A stretch of 11,184 bases of DNA from assembly GCA_005880075.1 (NCBI GenBank), contig VBJT01000015.1:1-11184 (forward strand), read 5' to 3'. The notes under the pieces are model-generated. The model worked only from the letters and a program-made list of their open reading frames with translations. It searched no databases and was not told the origin of the DNA. Source of the stretch: Chloroflexota bacterium (lineage in GTDB: Bacteria; Chloroflexota; Dehalococcoidia; SM23-28-2; RBG-16-64-32). Position 1 is the stretch's first letter; every line of letters starts with the position of its first letter. The position numbers were made by a program, and so were the translations under genes. Of the stretch, positions 5,656 to 11,184 are shown piece by piece.

Positions 5656-5973
5656 CTAATCGGCTGTCGGCGCCTCTGCCTTCGGGCTTGTCTCCCCGCT
5701 GCGAGAGCCAGCGCTAGTATCGTGCGAGTGGCCGTCGCCTTCGCTCGATGAGCTTCCTGAGTCATTGTCCGCGGACGTGCCGTTGCCGCTACGCGAACTT
5801 CGTCGATTGTCGGTGCTGTAGAAGCCCGGCCCCTTGAAAATGACGGCGGGCAGGCTGATTTGCCGCCGCGCGATTGCTCGACAGACTGCGCATGGTTGCT
5901 CACGCGGTGCGTCGAAGCCCTCAGTCTTCTCGTAATGATGGCCGCTGCTGCATCGATATTCGTATACCGGCAC
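5656..5973 (-). CDS. FmdB-family zinc-ribbon protein with Ser/Gly-rich tail
   Basis: The 105-aa product begins PVYEYRC, the hallmark of FmdB-type putative regulatory zinc ribbons. C8, C28 and C31 are present, but the expected second Cys of the first knuckle is missing: the sequence is C-S-S-G-H-H, so His12 or His13 probably acts as a ligand. The family's FKGPGFYSTD segment follows at 46-55. After it comes a low-complexity tail of about 50 residues rich in Ser, Gly and Asp with a HSH. FmdB was named from a formamidase operon, but the family's molecular role is unknown. The GTG start at 5973 matches the family's usual MPxYEY start and lies 11 nt after AGGAGGT. The frame extends upstream to 6069, but that would overlap the promoter. 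It is divergent from rpsB and probably first in an operon with dtd. Confidence 0.85.
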   Translation of the reverse strand: MPVYEYRCSSGHHYEKTEGFDAPREQPCAVCRAIARRQISLPAVIFKGPGFYSTDNRRSSRSGNGTSADNDSGSSSSEGDGHSHDTSAGSRSGETSPKAEAPTAD

Positions 5974-6036
5974 TTCCTTGTTGGACCTCCTCCGTAGGAA
6001 AAGCCGCCCCGCCGCAGCAGGACAGCCTCTTGTTCT

Positions 6037-6066
6037 AATATAGCAAACGCTCAGGTACGGCGACAA
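6037..6066 (-). promoter_or_regulatory. Promoter of the FmdB-type gene (extended -10)
   Basis: On the - strand TTGTCG (6061-6066, four of six to TTGACA) is followed after 18 nt by TATATT (6037-6042), which is preceded by TGC (6043-6045) to form an extended -10 element. Transcription would start near 6030, leaving a leader of about 57 nt that contains the AGGAGGT ribosome-binding site. Confidence 0.6.
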
Positions 6067-6097
6067 CACTGGAGTACCGGCTAGAGCTCATTGGCGT

Positions 6098-6125
6098 CTG
6101 CTATACTTTTCCTTCGAAATAGCAG
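6098..6125 (+). promoter_or_regulatory. rpsB promoter with overlapping inverted repeat
   Basis: TGCTATACT (6099-6107) is an extended -10 element with TATACT five of six to consensus. No convincing -35 box lies 16-18 nt upstream, as is usual for extended -10 promoters. The expected start near 6114 gives a leader of under 30 nt. CTGCTAT (6098-6104) is repeated inverted as ATAGCAG (6119-6125), 14 nt apart, so the repeat brackets the start point like an operator. Confidence 0.6.
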
Positions 6126-6140
6126 AGTAAGGAGTGCCTA

Positions 6141-7079
6141 TTGTCGACACCCGTATCCATGAAGGCTTTGCTAGAAGCCGGGGTTCATTTCGGCCATCAA
6201 ACCCGCCGTTGGAACCCCAAGATGCGTAAATTCATCTTCTCCGAACGCAACGGCATCCACATCATTGACCTCCAGCAGACCGTAGACCGCCTCGAAGCGG
6301 GATGCGATTTCGTCCGCGACATGGTATCGAACGGCGGCACGATCCTCTTCGTCGGGACCAAGCGGCAGGCGCAGGAGACGATCGAAGCTGAGGCCAAGCG
6401 CTGCGGAATGCCGTACGTAACAACGCGATGGCTGGGCGGCACACTCACAAACTTCGCGACGATTCAGGGCCGAATCGACTATCTGGTCCGCACCGAAGAC
6501 GCCAAGGCGCGCGGCGAAATGGACTACCTCGCGAAGAAGGAGCGTCTCAAGCAGGAAGAGGAACTAATCCGCCTTAACCGCTACCTCGGCGGGATCAAGG
6601 CGATGACCGCCCTTCCCGGAGCTATCTATATCGTCGATACAACGAAAGAGGACATCGCGGTGGCCGAAGCAGTACGGATCGGCATCCCAATCGTGGCTCT
6701 CGTCGATACTAACTGTAACCCCGATGTCATCGACTACCCGATTCCCTCGAACGACGATGCGATCCGCGCAATAAAGCTAATAACGGGTCGCATTGCTGAT
6801 GTTGTTCTCGAAGGGCTGACGGCTCGAGAGTATGTCCAGCAGGCCGCCCTGGAAGCCGAGGACGTCGATGTGAAGGCCTATAGCGAGACCGGTTACATTG
6901 CGTCGCCGGACGAGCCGTACCCCAGCGAAGTAGAAGCGCAGGCGGAAGCCGAACCGGAAGAGACGGCCGGCGCGGATGGCGCCGGGCCCGCCGCTAGCCC
7001 GAATGAGCCTAAGCCGGGTTCTTCCGAGTCGATAGCCGAGCCTGCTACTGAAACGACCACTCCGGGTGAGCCCGGATAG
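6141..7079 (+). CDS. rpsB: 30S ribosomal protein S2 with long acidic C-terminal tail
   Basis: S2 binds late to the 30S head-body junction near S1 and helps recruit S1 in bacteria that have it. The 312-aa product has the family hallmarks MKALLEAGVHFGHQTRRWNPKM near the N-terminus, the coiled-coil region around residues 110-140, and VALVDTNCNPDVIDYPIPSNDDA. The S2 core ends near residue 233 (AREYVQQ). The remaining about 79 residues are rich in Glu, Ala, Pro, Ser and Thr and are probably disordered; E. coli S2 is 241 aa. The start is TTG, supported by AAGGAG at 6129-6134 with 6-nt spacing and by alignment, since S2 proteins carry the conserved second Met about six residues in. tsf follows after 17 nt, the standard rpsB-tsf arrangement. 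Confidence 0.96.
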   Translation: MSTPVSMKALLEAGVHFGHQTRRWNPKMRKFIFSERNGIHIIDLQQTVDRLEAGCDFVRDMVSNGGTILFVGTKRQAQETIEAEAKRCGMPYVTTRWLGGTLTNFATIQGRIDYLVRTEDAKARGEMDYLAKKERLKQEEELIRLNRYLGGIKAMTALPGAIYIVDTTKEDIAVAEAVRIGIPIVALVDTNCNPDVIDYPIPSNDDAIRAIKLITGRIADVVLEGLTAREYVQQAALEAEDVDVKAYSETGYIASPDEPYPSEVEAQAEAEPEETAGADGAGPAASPNEPKPGSSESIAEPATETTTPGEPG

Positions 7080-7096
7080 ACGCGCGGAACTCCGAA

Positions 7097-7621
7097 ATGG
7101 CCTTTTCCAGCGAGGACGTTAAACGACTGCGCGATCTTACCGGCGCTGGGATGCTGGACTGCAAGAACGCGATTGAAGAGGCGGACGGCGATTTCGATAA
7201 GGCGAAAGACGTCCTCAGGCAGCGGGGCTTCGAAGCTGCCGCAAAGCGTTCCGAACGGGAGACCGCGGAGGGCGTAATCCACTCGTACATCCATCATAAC
7301 CGCCGTATCGGCGCGCTCGTCGAGATCAATTGCGAGTCGGACTTCGTTGCTCGCACCGATGACTTCCAGAACCTCGCGAAGCAGATCGGACTCCAGGTGG
7401 CTGCTGCCAACCCTCTATATATATCCGCGGACGAACTTCCGGAGGGCGCTGAGGGGGACCCGAAGGAGCTGTGTCTGTTAGAGCAGCCTTTCGTCCAGGA
7501 CGAATCGCGCACCATTCAGGACCTGCTAACTGAGGTCATCGGCAAGATGGGTGAAAACATTCGCATTCGCCGCTTTGCGCGCTTCGAGCTCGGACGATAC
7601 GGCGAAGGGGCCATACCATGA
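7097..7621 (+). CDS. tsf: Elongation factor Ts, short form
   Basis: EF-Ts promotes GDP release from EF-Tu during elongation. The 174-aa product starts with the UBA-like N-terminal domain (VKRLRDLTGAGMLDCKNAI, AKDVLRQRG), followed by the core containing CESDFVART, equivalent to the TDFV motif that contacts the EF-Tu nucleotide site. It ends with MGENIRIRRFARFELG. The length is far below E. coli (283 aa) and near the short Thermus-type form (about 196 aa), which has one core subdomain and works as a dimer; I infer the same here. The ATG lacks a strong Shine-Dalgarno, having only GCGGAA upstream, so coupling to rpsB is likely. Its stop overlaps the pyrH start (ATGA at 7618-7621). Confidence 0.96.
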   Translation: MAFSSEDVKRLRDLTGAGMLDCKNAIEEADGDFDKAKDVLRQRGFEAAAKRSERETAEGVIHSYIHHNRRIGALVEINCESDFVARTDDFQNLAKQIGLQVAAANPLYISADELPEGAEGDPKELCLLEQPFVQDESRTIQDLLTEVIGKMGENIRIRRFARFELGRYGEGAIP

Positions 7622-8379
7622 CTGAACAACGTCCTAACACGCGGATCTTGCTCAAGCTCAGTGGCGAAGCACTCCAGGGCGATCTTCCTTACGGCATTGA
7701 CGCTGCGATGCTGGATACGATCGCCCAGCAACTTAAGAGAGTCCAGGAGATGGGCATCGAAGTGGCTATTGTTGTCGGAGGTGGAAACATCTTTCGCGGA
7801 GCCGCTGCCTCTGACGCGGGGACGGACAGGGCGACCGGCGATTACGCGGGGATGCTCGCGACGATCATCAATGGTCTCGCCCTTCAGGATGCTCTCGAGC
7901 GCAACGGCGTAACTGTGCGAACGCAGTCAGCCATTACGGTGACGGCGGTGGCTGAGCCATACATTCGCCGCCGCGCTATGCGGCACCTAGAGAAGGGCCG
8001 CGTCGTCATCTTTGCCGCTGGGACAGGCAATCCATATATGACCACGGACACCGCCGCCGCACTGCGCGCCATCGAAATCGACGCTGATGTCCTGCTTATG
8101 GCGAAAAAGAACGTCGACGGTGTGTACGAGGCGGACCCTTTCCAGGACAAGTCGGCGCGGAAGTTCGAAACCCTTTCTTATCTCGAGGCGCTGAACCGGC
8201 GGCTACAAGTAATGGACTCCACCGCCTTGACCCTCTGCATGGAAAACTCGCTTCCGCTGGTCGTCTTCGACTTGCGTCTGCCTGACAGCATTGTGCGCGT
8301 TGCCACCGGCGAGCACGCTGGGACAAGGGTCGGCGACCTGCCGACCGAGTTCGTGAAGACGCCGGCACCGGCCAGATAG
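7618..8379 (+). CDS. pyrH: Uridylate (UMP) kinase
   Basis: PyrH phosphorylates UMP to UDP using ATP, the step that feeds all pyrimidine nucleotides; the bacterial enzyme is a hexamer of the amino-acid-kinase fold, usually activated by GTP and inhibited by UTP. The 253-aa product has LLKLSGEALQG near the N-terminus, the GGGNIFRG glycine-rich loop, the UMP-binding GDYAGMLATIINGLALQDAL, GTGNPYMTTDTAAALRA, and the ATP-site segment ADVLLMAKKNVDGVYEADP. The family is usually about 240 aa; the short extra tail (KTPAPAR) is unremarkable. The start codon overlaps the tsf stop by 4 nt, so translation is probably coupled. Confidence 0.97.
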   Translation: MTEQRPNTRILLKLSGEALQGDLPYGIDAAMLDTIAQQLKRVQEMGIEVAIVVGGGNIFRGAAASDAGTDRATGDYAGMLATIINGLALQDALERNGVTVRTQSAITVTAVAEPYIRRRAMRHLEKGRVVIFAAGTGNPYMTTDTAAALRAIEIDADVLLMAKKNVDGVYEADPFQDKSARKFETLSYLEALNRRLQVMDSTALTLCMENSLPLVVFDLRLPDSIVRVATGEHAGTRVGDLPTEFVKTPAPAR

Positions 8380-8394
8380 GCGAGGAGCGATGAG

Positions 8395-8952
8395 ATGGTC
8401 CAAGAGCAGATAGACGATGCCAAAACGCGAATGCATAAAGCCGTTGAGTCTCTGCGCCAGGAACTAGGCAGCGTGCGAACAGGGCGCGCGAGCGCCGGGC
8501 TTGTCGAGCACCTTCGGGTGGACTATTACGGCGTGCCCACTCCCCTCAACCAGCTAGCCACCATCTCCACGCCGGATGCCCGGCTGATTGTGATTCAGCC
8601 ATACGACCGCAGCGCTATGGGAGGGATCGAGAAGTCCATTCTCAAGTCAGACCTAGGACTGACCCCCTCCAACGATGGCACTGTCATTCGTCTGGCAATC
8701 CCACCATTGACCGACGAGCGAAGGCGCGAACTGGCCAAGCACGTCCGAAAGCGAGTAGAAGAAGGCCGCGTTGCCGTGCGCAACGTCCGGCGCGATTGTC
8801 ACGACCACATTCGCAAGCTTGAGCACGACCATACAATCTCCCAAGACGACCTTCACCGCTCCGAGGCGGAGCTCCAGAAGCTGACCGACGAGCAAGTCAA
8901 GGAGATCGACAAGCTCGGAGAGGCGAAGGAACAGGAACTGCTGGCCGTCTGA
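8395..8952 (+). CDS. frr: Ribosome recycling factor
   Basis: RRF splits post-termination ribosomes together with EF-G. The 185-aa length is exactly typical. The signature RTGRASAGLVEHLRVDYYG, the domain II region PTPLNQLATISTPDARLIVIQPYDRS, and the long C-terminal helices (KHVRKRVEEGRVAVRNVRRD) are all intact, giving the tRNA-like L-shaped fold. GAGGAG at 8382-8387 with 7-nt spacing supports the ATG at 8395; an out-of-frame ATG at 8390 leads nowhere. It sits 15 nt after pyrH in the conserved order, and is followed by 74 nt before the likely uppS start. Confidence 0.97.
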   Translation: MVQEQIDDAKTRMHKAVESLRQELGSVRTGRASAGLVEHLRVDYYGVPTPLNQLATISTPDARLIVIQPYDRSAMGGIEKSILKSDLGLTPSNDGTVIRLAIPPLTDERRRELAKHVRKRVEEGRVAVRNVRRDCHDHIRKLEHDHTISQDDLHRSEAELQKLTDEQVKEIDKLGEAKEQELLAV

Positions 8953-9019
8953 AGCCAGCGTGCGCTCAGTCGCTCGCAGTGTTCGAGCAGACCGTCACCC
9001 GCGTCGCTTGCAAACGTTC

Positions 9020-9025
9020 TATACT
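9020..9025 (+). promoter_or_regulatory. Candidate internal promoter -10 before uppS
   Basis: TATACT matches the consensus at five of six positions and lies 1 nt before the ATG at 9027 and 10 nt before the ATG at 9036. No good -35 box is visible. If used, it would make the uppS message almost leaderless, start translation at 9036, and separate uppS-cdsA-dxr from the translation genes. Confidence 0.35.
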
Positions 9026-9026
9026 G

Positions 9027-9866
9027 ATGAAAATCATGCGCACCGCTACGCGCGCGAAGCCTGAAGTCCCACCTCCGCTCGCCCTGGCTGCCATACCGGC
9101 TCACGTGGCGATCATCATGGACGGCAACGGGCGGTGGGCCAAACAGCGCGGCCGTCCGCGCTTGTTCGGCCATCGCGCCGGGACCGAGAACGTGCGACGT
9201 GTGATCGAGCGGTTCGGTGATTACGGCGTGAAATACCTCACACTATTCGCTTTCTCTACCGAGAACTGGGACCGTCCACGCTATGAGGTCAGGGGCCTAA
9301 TGTCCCTGCTCTCCCGCTTCCTCAAACGCGAGACACAGCACCTCCATGAGAATCGTATCCGTTTGCGGCACTTGGGGGACCTGAATCCCCTTAGCCCGCG
9401 CCTCCAACAAGAGGTGCGCGACGCGATTGAGCTGACTTGCAATAACCGAAGAATGACATTGTCGATAGCATTCAACTACGGGGGCCGCGCGGAAATCGTC
9501 GAGGCGGTACGCCGGATAGTGGACGAGGGCGTTCCGGCCAACGAAATCGACGAGCAAGCGATCTCCAGCCGTCTTCTGACCGATGGACTACCTGACCCCG
9601 ACCTTATCATCCGAACCGCGGGCGAGATGCGGCTGTCGAACTTCCTTCTCTGGCAGGGTGCCTACGCCGAGTTCTGTTTCACGCCCGTCTACTGGCCGGA
9701 CTTCGATATTAAGCACATAGACGAAGCGCTTCTTACTTTCAGCCGCCGCACCCGTCGCTTTGGCGGTCTGCCGCCGCACGAGGTGGATGCATCAGCGGCC
9801 AACGGCCATACGAACGGGCGCCACTCGGCCGAGCGCCCGGCTCTAAGCAACGGACATCGCGCTTAA
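9027..9866 (+). CDS. uppS: Isoprenyl transferase (undecaprenyl diphosphate synthase family)
   Basis: This cis-prenyltransferase adds isopentenyl diphosphate units to farnesyl diphosphate, making the C55 lipid carrier for cell-wall precursors. The sequence has VAIIMDGNGRWAKQRG (catalytic Asp32 in this numbering), GHRAGTENVRR, TLFAFSTENWDRP, IAFNYGGRAEI, and IIRTAGEMRLSNFLLWQGAYAEF, which binds the incoming isopentenyl diphosphate. From this ATG the protein is 279 aa, against about 253 in E. coli; about 20 extra residues are N-terminal, and a His/Asn/Gly-rich tail of about 30 residues follows the last helix. The start is uncertain: a GTG at 8979 and an ATG at 9036 are in frame, and none has a clear Shine-Dalgarno. 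cdsA begins 8 nt after the stop. Confidence 0.93.
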   Translation: MKIMRTATRAKPEVPPPLALAAIPAHVAIIMDGNGRWAKQRGRPRLFGHRAGTENVRRVIERFGDYGVKYLTLFAFSTENWDRPRYEVRGLMSLLSRFLKRETQHLHENRIRLRHLGDLNPLSPRLQQEVRDAIELTCNNRRMTLSIAFNYGGRAEIVEAVRRIVDEGVPANEIDEQAISSRLLTDGLPDPDLIIRTAGEMRLSNFLLWQGAYAEFCFTPVYWPDFDIKHIDEALLTFSRRTRRFGGLPPHEVDASAANGHTNGRHSAERPALSNGHRA

Positions 9867-9874
9867 CGCGCGAC

Positions 9875-10723
9875 ATGCTCCTTCAGCGTGTCTTAACTGC
9901 GGTCTTAGGCATCCCTGTCATAGTGGTGCTCATCCTCGTCGGAGGTGTCCCCTATACACTGGCTGTCGCGATCATTCTCGCGCTCGGAATCCTCGAATTT
10001 TACGCCGCCACAGATCCGGAAACTTCGGCAATAAGTCCGATGCACCCGCGTTTGCGCAGAGCAGCGCCCAGTCTGTTCGGTCAGCGTGTGCCCGCCTTCG
10101 CGGGGTGTGCGGGCGTCGTTCTACTTGTAGCTACGGCGTACGACAGCTTGGACGAGCTTACAGGTGCGTTCGCCGGACTAATGGCCGGCATTTTCCTCAT
10201 TCTCATCCTTCGACAAGATGTCCAGACAGGGCTTAGTGACTGGCTCTGGATCATGGGTGGCTTGGCATACATTGGCTTCCTAGGCGCTCATCTCGTGCTT
10301 CTTCGCGATTTGGACGATGGCCGCGACTGGGTATTCGTGGCCGTGTTCTCGACATTTGTCGCCGATACGGCGGCCTACTTTGTGGGCCGCGCGCTCGGAA
10401 GTCGCCAGATTGCGCCAGCGGTCAGCCCCGGCAAAACGGCCGAAGGGGCAATCGCGGGGCTGGTGGCAGGCTTCATGGCGGTCTTCGTGCTCGTATGGAT
10501 AACGGGCCTCGGTGTCGATGGGCTGAAGCTGGTACCGCTGGCGCTTCTGCTTCCTGCCGTTGCCGTCGTCGGCGATCTCGGGGAATCCCTGATCAAACGC
10601 GGTGCAGGCGTCAAGGATACGAGCGAATTGGTCCCCGGGCACGGCGGCTTCCTCGACCGCCTGGACAGCATCCTCTTCACGACCCCGTTGGTATACTACT
10701 TTGTGATATGGGTGGTGTTGTGA
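9875..10723 (+). CDS. cdsA: Phosphatidate cytidylyltransferase (CDP-diglyceride synthase)
   Basis: CdsA converts phosphatidic acid and CTP to CDP-diacylglycerol, the precursor of bacterial phospholipids, in the inner membrane. The 282-aa product is strongly hydrophobic with around seven to eight membrane segments, the first at about residues 8-40. The family signature lies at residues 238-264: SLIKRGAGVKD, then PGHGGFLDRLD, containing the conserved KD and the metal-binding acids; SPGKTAEG about 50 residues earlier is also typical. A polar stretch around residues 48-70 (ATDPETSAISPMHPRLRR) looks like a loop between helices. No Shine-Dalgarno is evident before the ATG, but 8-nt spacing from uppS argues for coupling. 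Confidence 0.95.
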   Translation: MLLQRVLTAVLGIPVIVVLILVGGVPYTLAVAIILALGILEFYAATDPETSAISPMHPRLRRAAPSLFGQRVPAFAGCAGVVLLVATAYDSLDELTGAFAGLMAGIFLILILRQDVQTGLSDWLWIMGGLAYIGFLGAHLVLLRDLDDGRDWVFVAVFSTFVADTAAYFVGRALGSRQIAPAVSPGKTAEGAIAGLVAGFMAVFVLVWITGLGVDGLKLVPLALLLPAVAVVGDLGESLIKRGAGVKDTSELVPGHGGFLDRLDSILFTTPLVYYFVIWVVL

Positions 10724-10796
10724 TGGGGGATGGGAAATGCGAAACGGGGCCGGTATCGCCCTGCCTAAAGCTTCATTCTCCTTTCCCATCTCTGCC

Positions 10797-11184
10797 GTGA
10801 AAGTCATTCGTCTCGCCGTACTGGGCTCGACCGGCTCCATCGGGCGCCAGACGCTCGATGTCGTCCGTTCGCTGCCGTCCCGGTTTAATGTCATCGCTTT
10901 GGCGGCCGGCAACAATGTCACGCTCCTCGAGGAGCAGGTCCGCGAGTTCCGTCCCCGGTTTGTTTGCGCCGGTCGCGAGGCCGACTACTTGATGGCGCGC
11001 GGTCCTGGCGGTGGGCTTCCGGTCCGCTGGGCCGAGATGGAAGAAATGGCTGCCCATCCAGACGTCGACCTCGTCGTCGTCGCCACCGTTGGCGCCGCCG
11101 GCCTCGGCCCGACGCTTGCTGCCATTGGCGCCCGGAAGGCGGTGGCCCTCGCGAACAAAGAAGTGTTGGTCATGGCCGGCCACA
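10797..11184 (+). CDS. dxr: 1-deoxy-D-xylulose 5-phosphate reductoisomerase, N-terminal part
   Basis: DXR turns 1-deoxy-D-xylulose 5-phosphate into 2-C-methyl-D-erythritol 4-phosphate with NADPH, the first committed step of the MEP pathway that supplies isoprenoids, including the substrates of UppS. Only 129 codons are present; the gene runs off the window (full length usually 380-400 aa). The Rossmann motif VLGSTGSIGRQTLDVV is at residues 8-23, with VVVATVGAAGLGPTLAAI and ALANKEVLVMAGH near the edge. The GTG start gives the normal MK..LAVLGSTGSIG beginning but lacks a Shine-Dalgarno. An in-frame ATG at 10737, 13 nt after cdsA and behind a G-rich GGGGGA, would add 20 residues unlike the family and is a possible alternative. 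Confidence 0.95.
   Translation, partial: MKVIRLAVLGSTGSIGRQTLDVVRSLPSRFNVIALAAGNNVTLLEEQVREFRPRFVCAGREADYLMARGPGGGLPVRWAEMEEMAAHPDVDLVVVATVGAAGLGPTLAAIGARKAVALANKEVLVMAGH

Noticed and set aside
5649..5659. TTAGC-T-GCTAA palindrome at the end of the FmdB-type gene
   Set aside because: Too short and overlapping the stop codon; no second copy in the window.
1..11184. Mobile element, CRISPR array, toxin-antitoxin, defence system or biosynthetic cluster
   Set aside because: No transposase, integrase, direct repeat array, nuclease or paired small genes were seen; nearly all sequence is explained by core genes.

Overview
The window looks like an ordinary core-chromosome segment of a GC-rich bacterium with canonical housekeeping genes. 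Gene content (short EF-Ts, a stand-alone AroH-type chorismate mutase beside a type I-beta DAHP synthase, and the rpsB-tsf-pyrH-frr-uppS-cdsA-dxr string) would fit Chloroflexota, but that lineage call is a low-confidence inference. I see no mobile element, CRISPR array, rRNA, phage gene or defence cassette.

Left part (1-4539, all + strand): a rho-independent terminator from a gene to the left, tRNA-His(GTG), a zinc-ribbon/CPBP membrane protease gene whose stop overlaps the start of trpA, then aroH, aroF and nadC. TrpA, AroH and AroF act in aromatic amino acid synthesis: AroF makes the first committed compound, AroH sends chorismate towards Phe/Tyr, and TrpA acts at the end of the Trp branch. 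NadC makes nicotinate mononucleotide for NAD. trpB and the rest of the trp genes are not in the window.

Middle part (4543-6045): an island on the - strand holding a 70-aa two-helix membrane protein of unknown function, D-aminoacyl-tRNA deacylase (dtd) and an FmdB-type zinc-ribbon protein. The largest gene-free stretch (4826-5075) lies here and holds an AT-rich promoter-like block and a small potential RNA fold. The FmdB gene and rpsB diverge from an intergenic region with two extended -10 promoters.

Right part (6099-11184, + strand): rpsB, tsf, pyrH, frr, uppS, cdsA and the 5' part of dxr, closely packed. This is a widely conserved bacterial order joining translation (S2, EF-Ts, RRF), UMP phosphorylation, undecaprenyl diphosphate and CDP-diacylglycerol synthesis, and the MEP isoprenoid pathway. 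dxr runs off the right edge.

The points most worth a second look are modest: trpA coupled to a membrane protease gene instead of trpB, paired hairpins ahead of aroH, repeated TGCTAT elements around the rpsB/fmdB promoters, likely leaderless starts, and low-complexity tails on S2 and the FmdB protein. I found no convincing new biological system.
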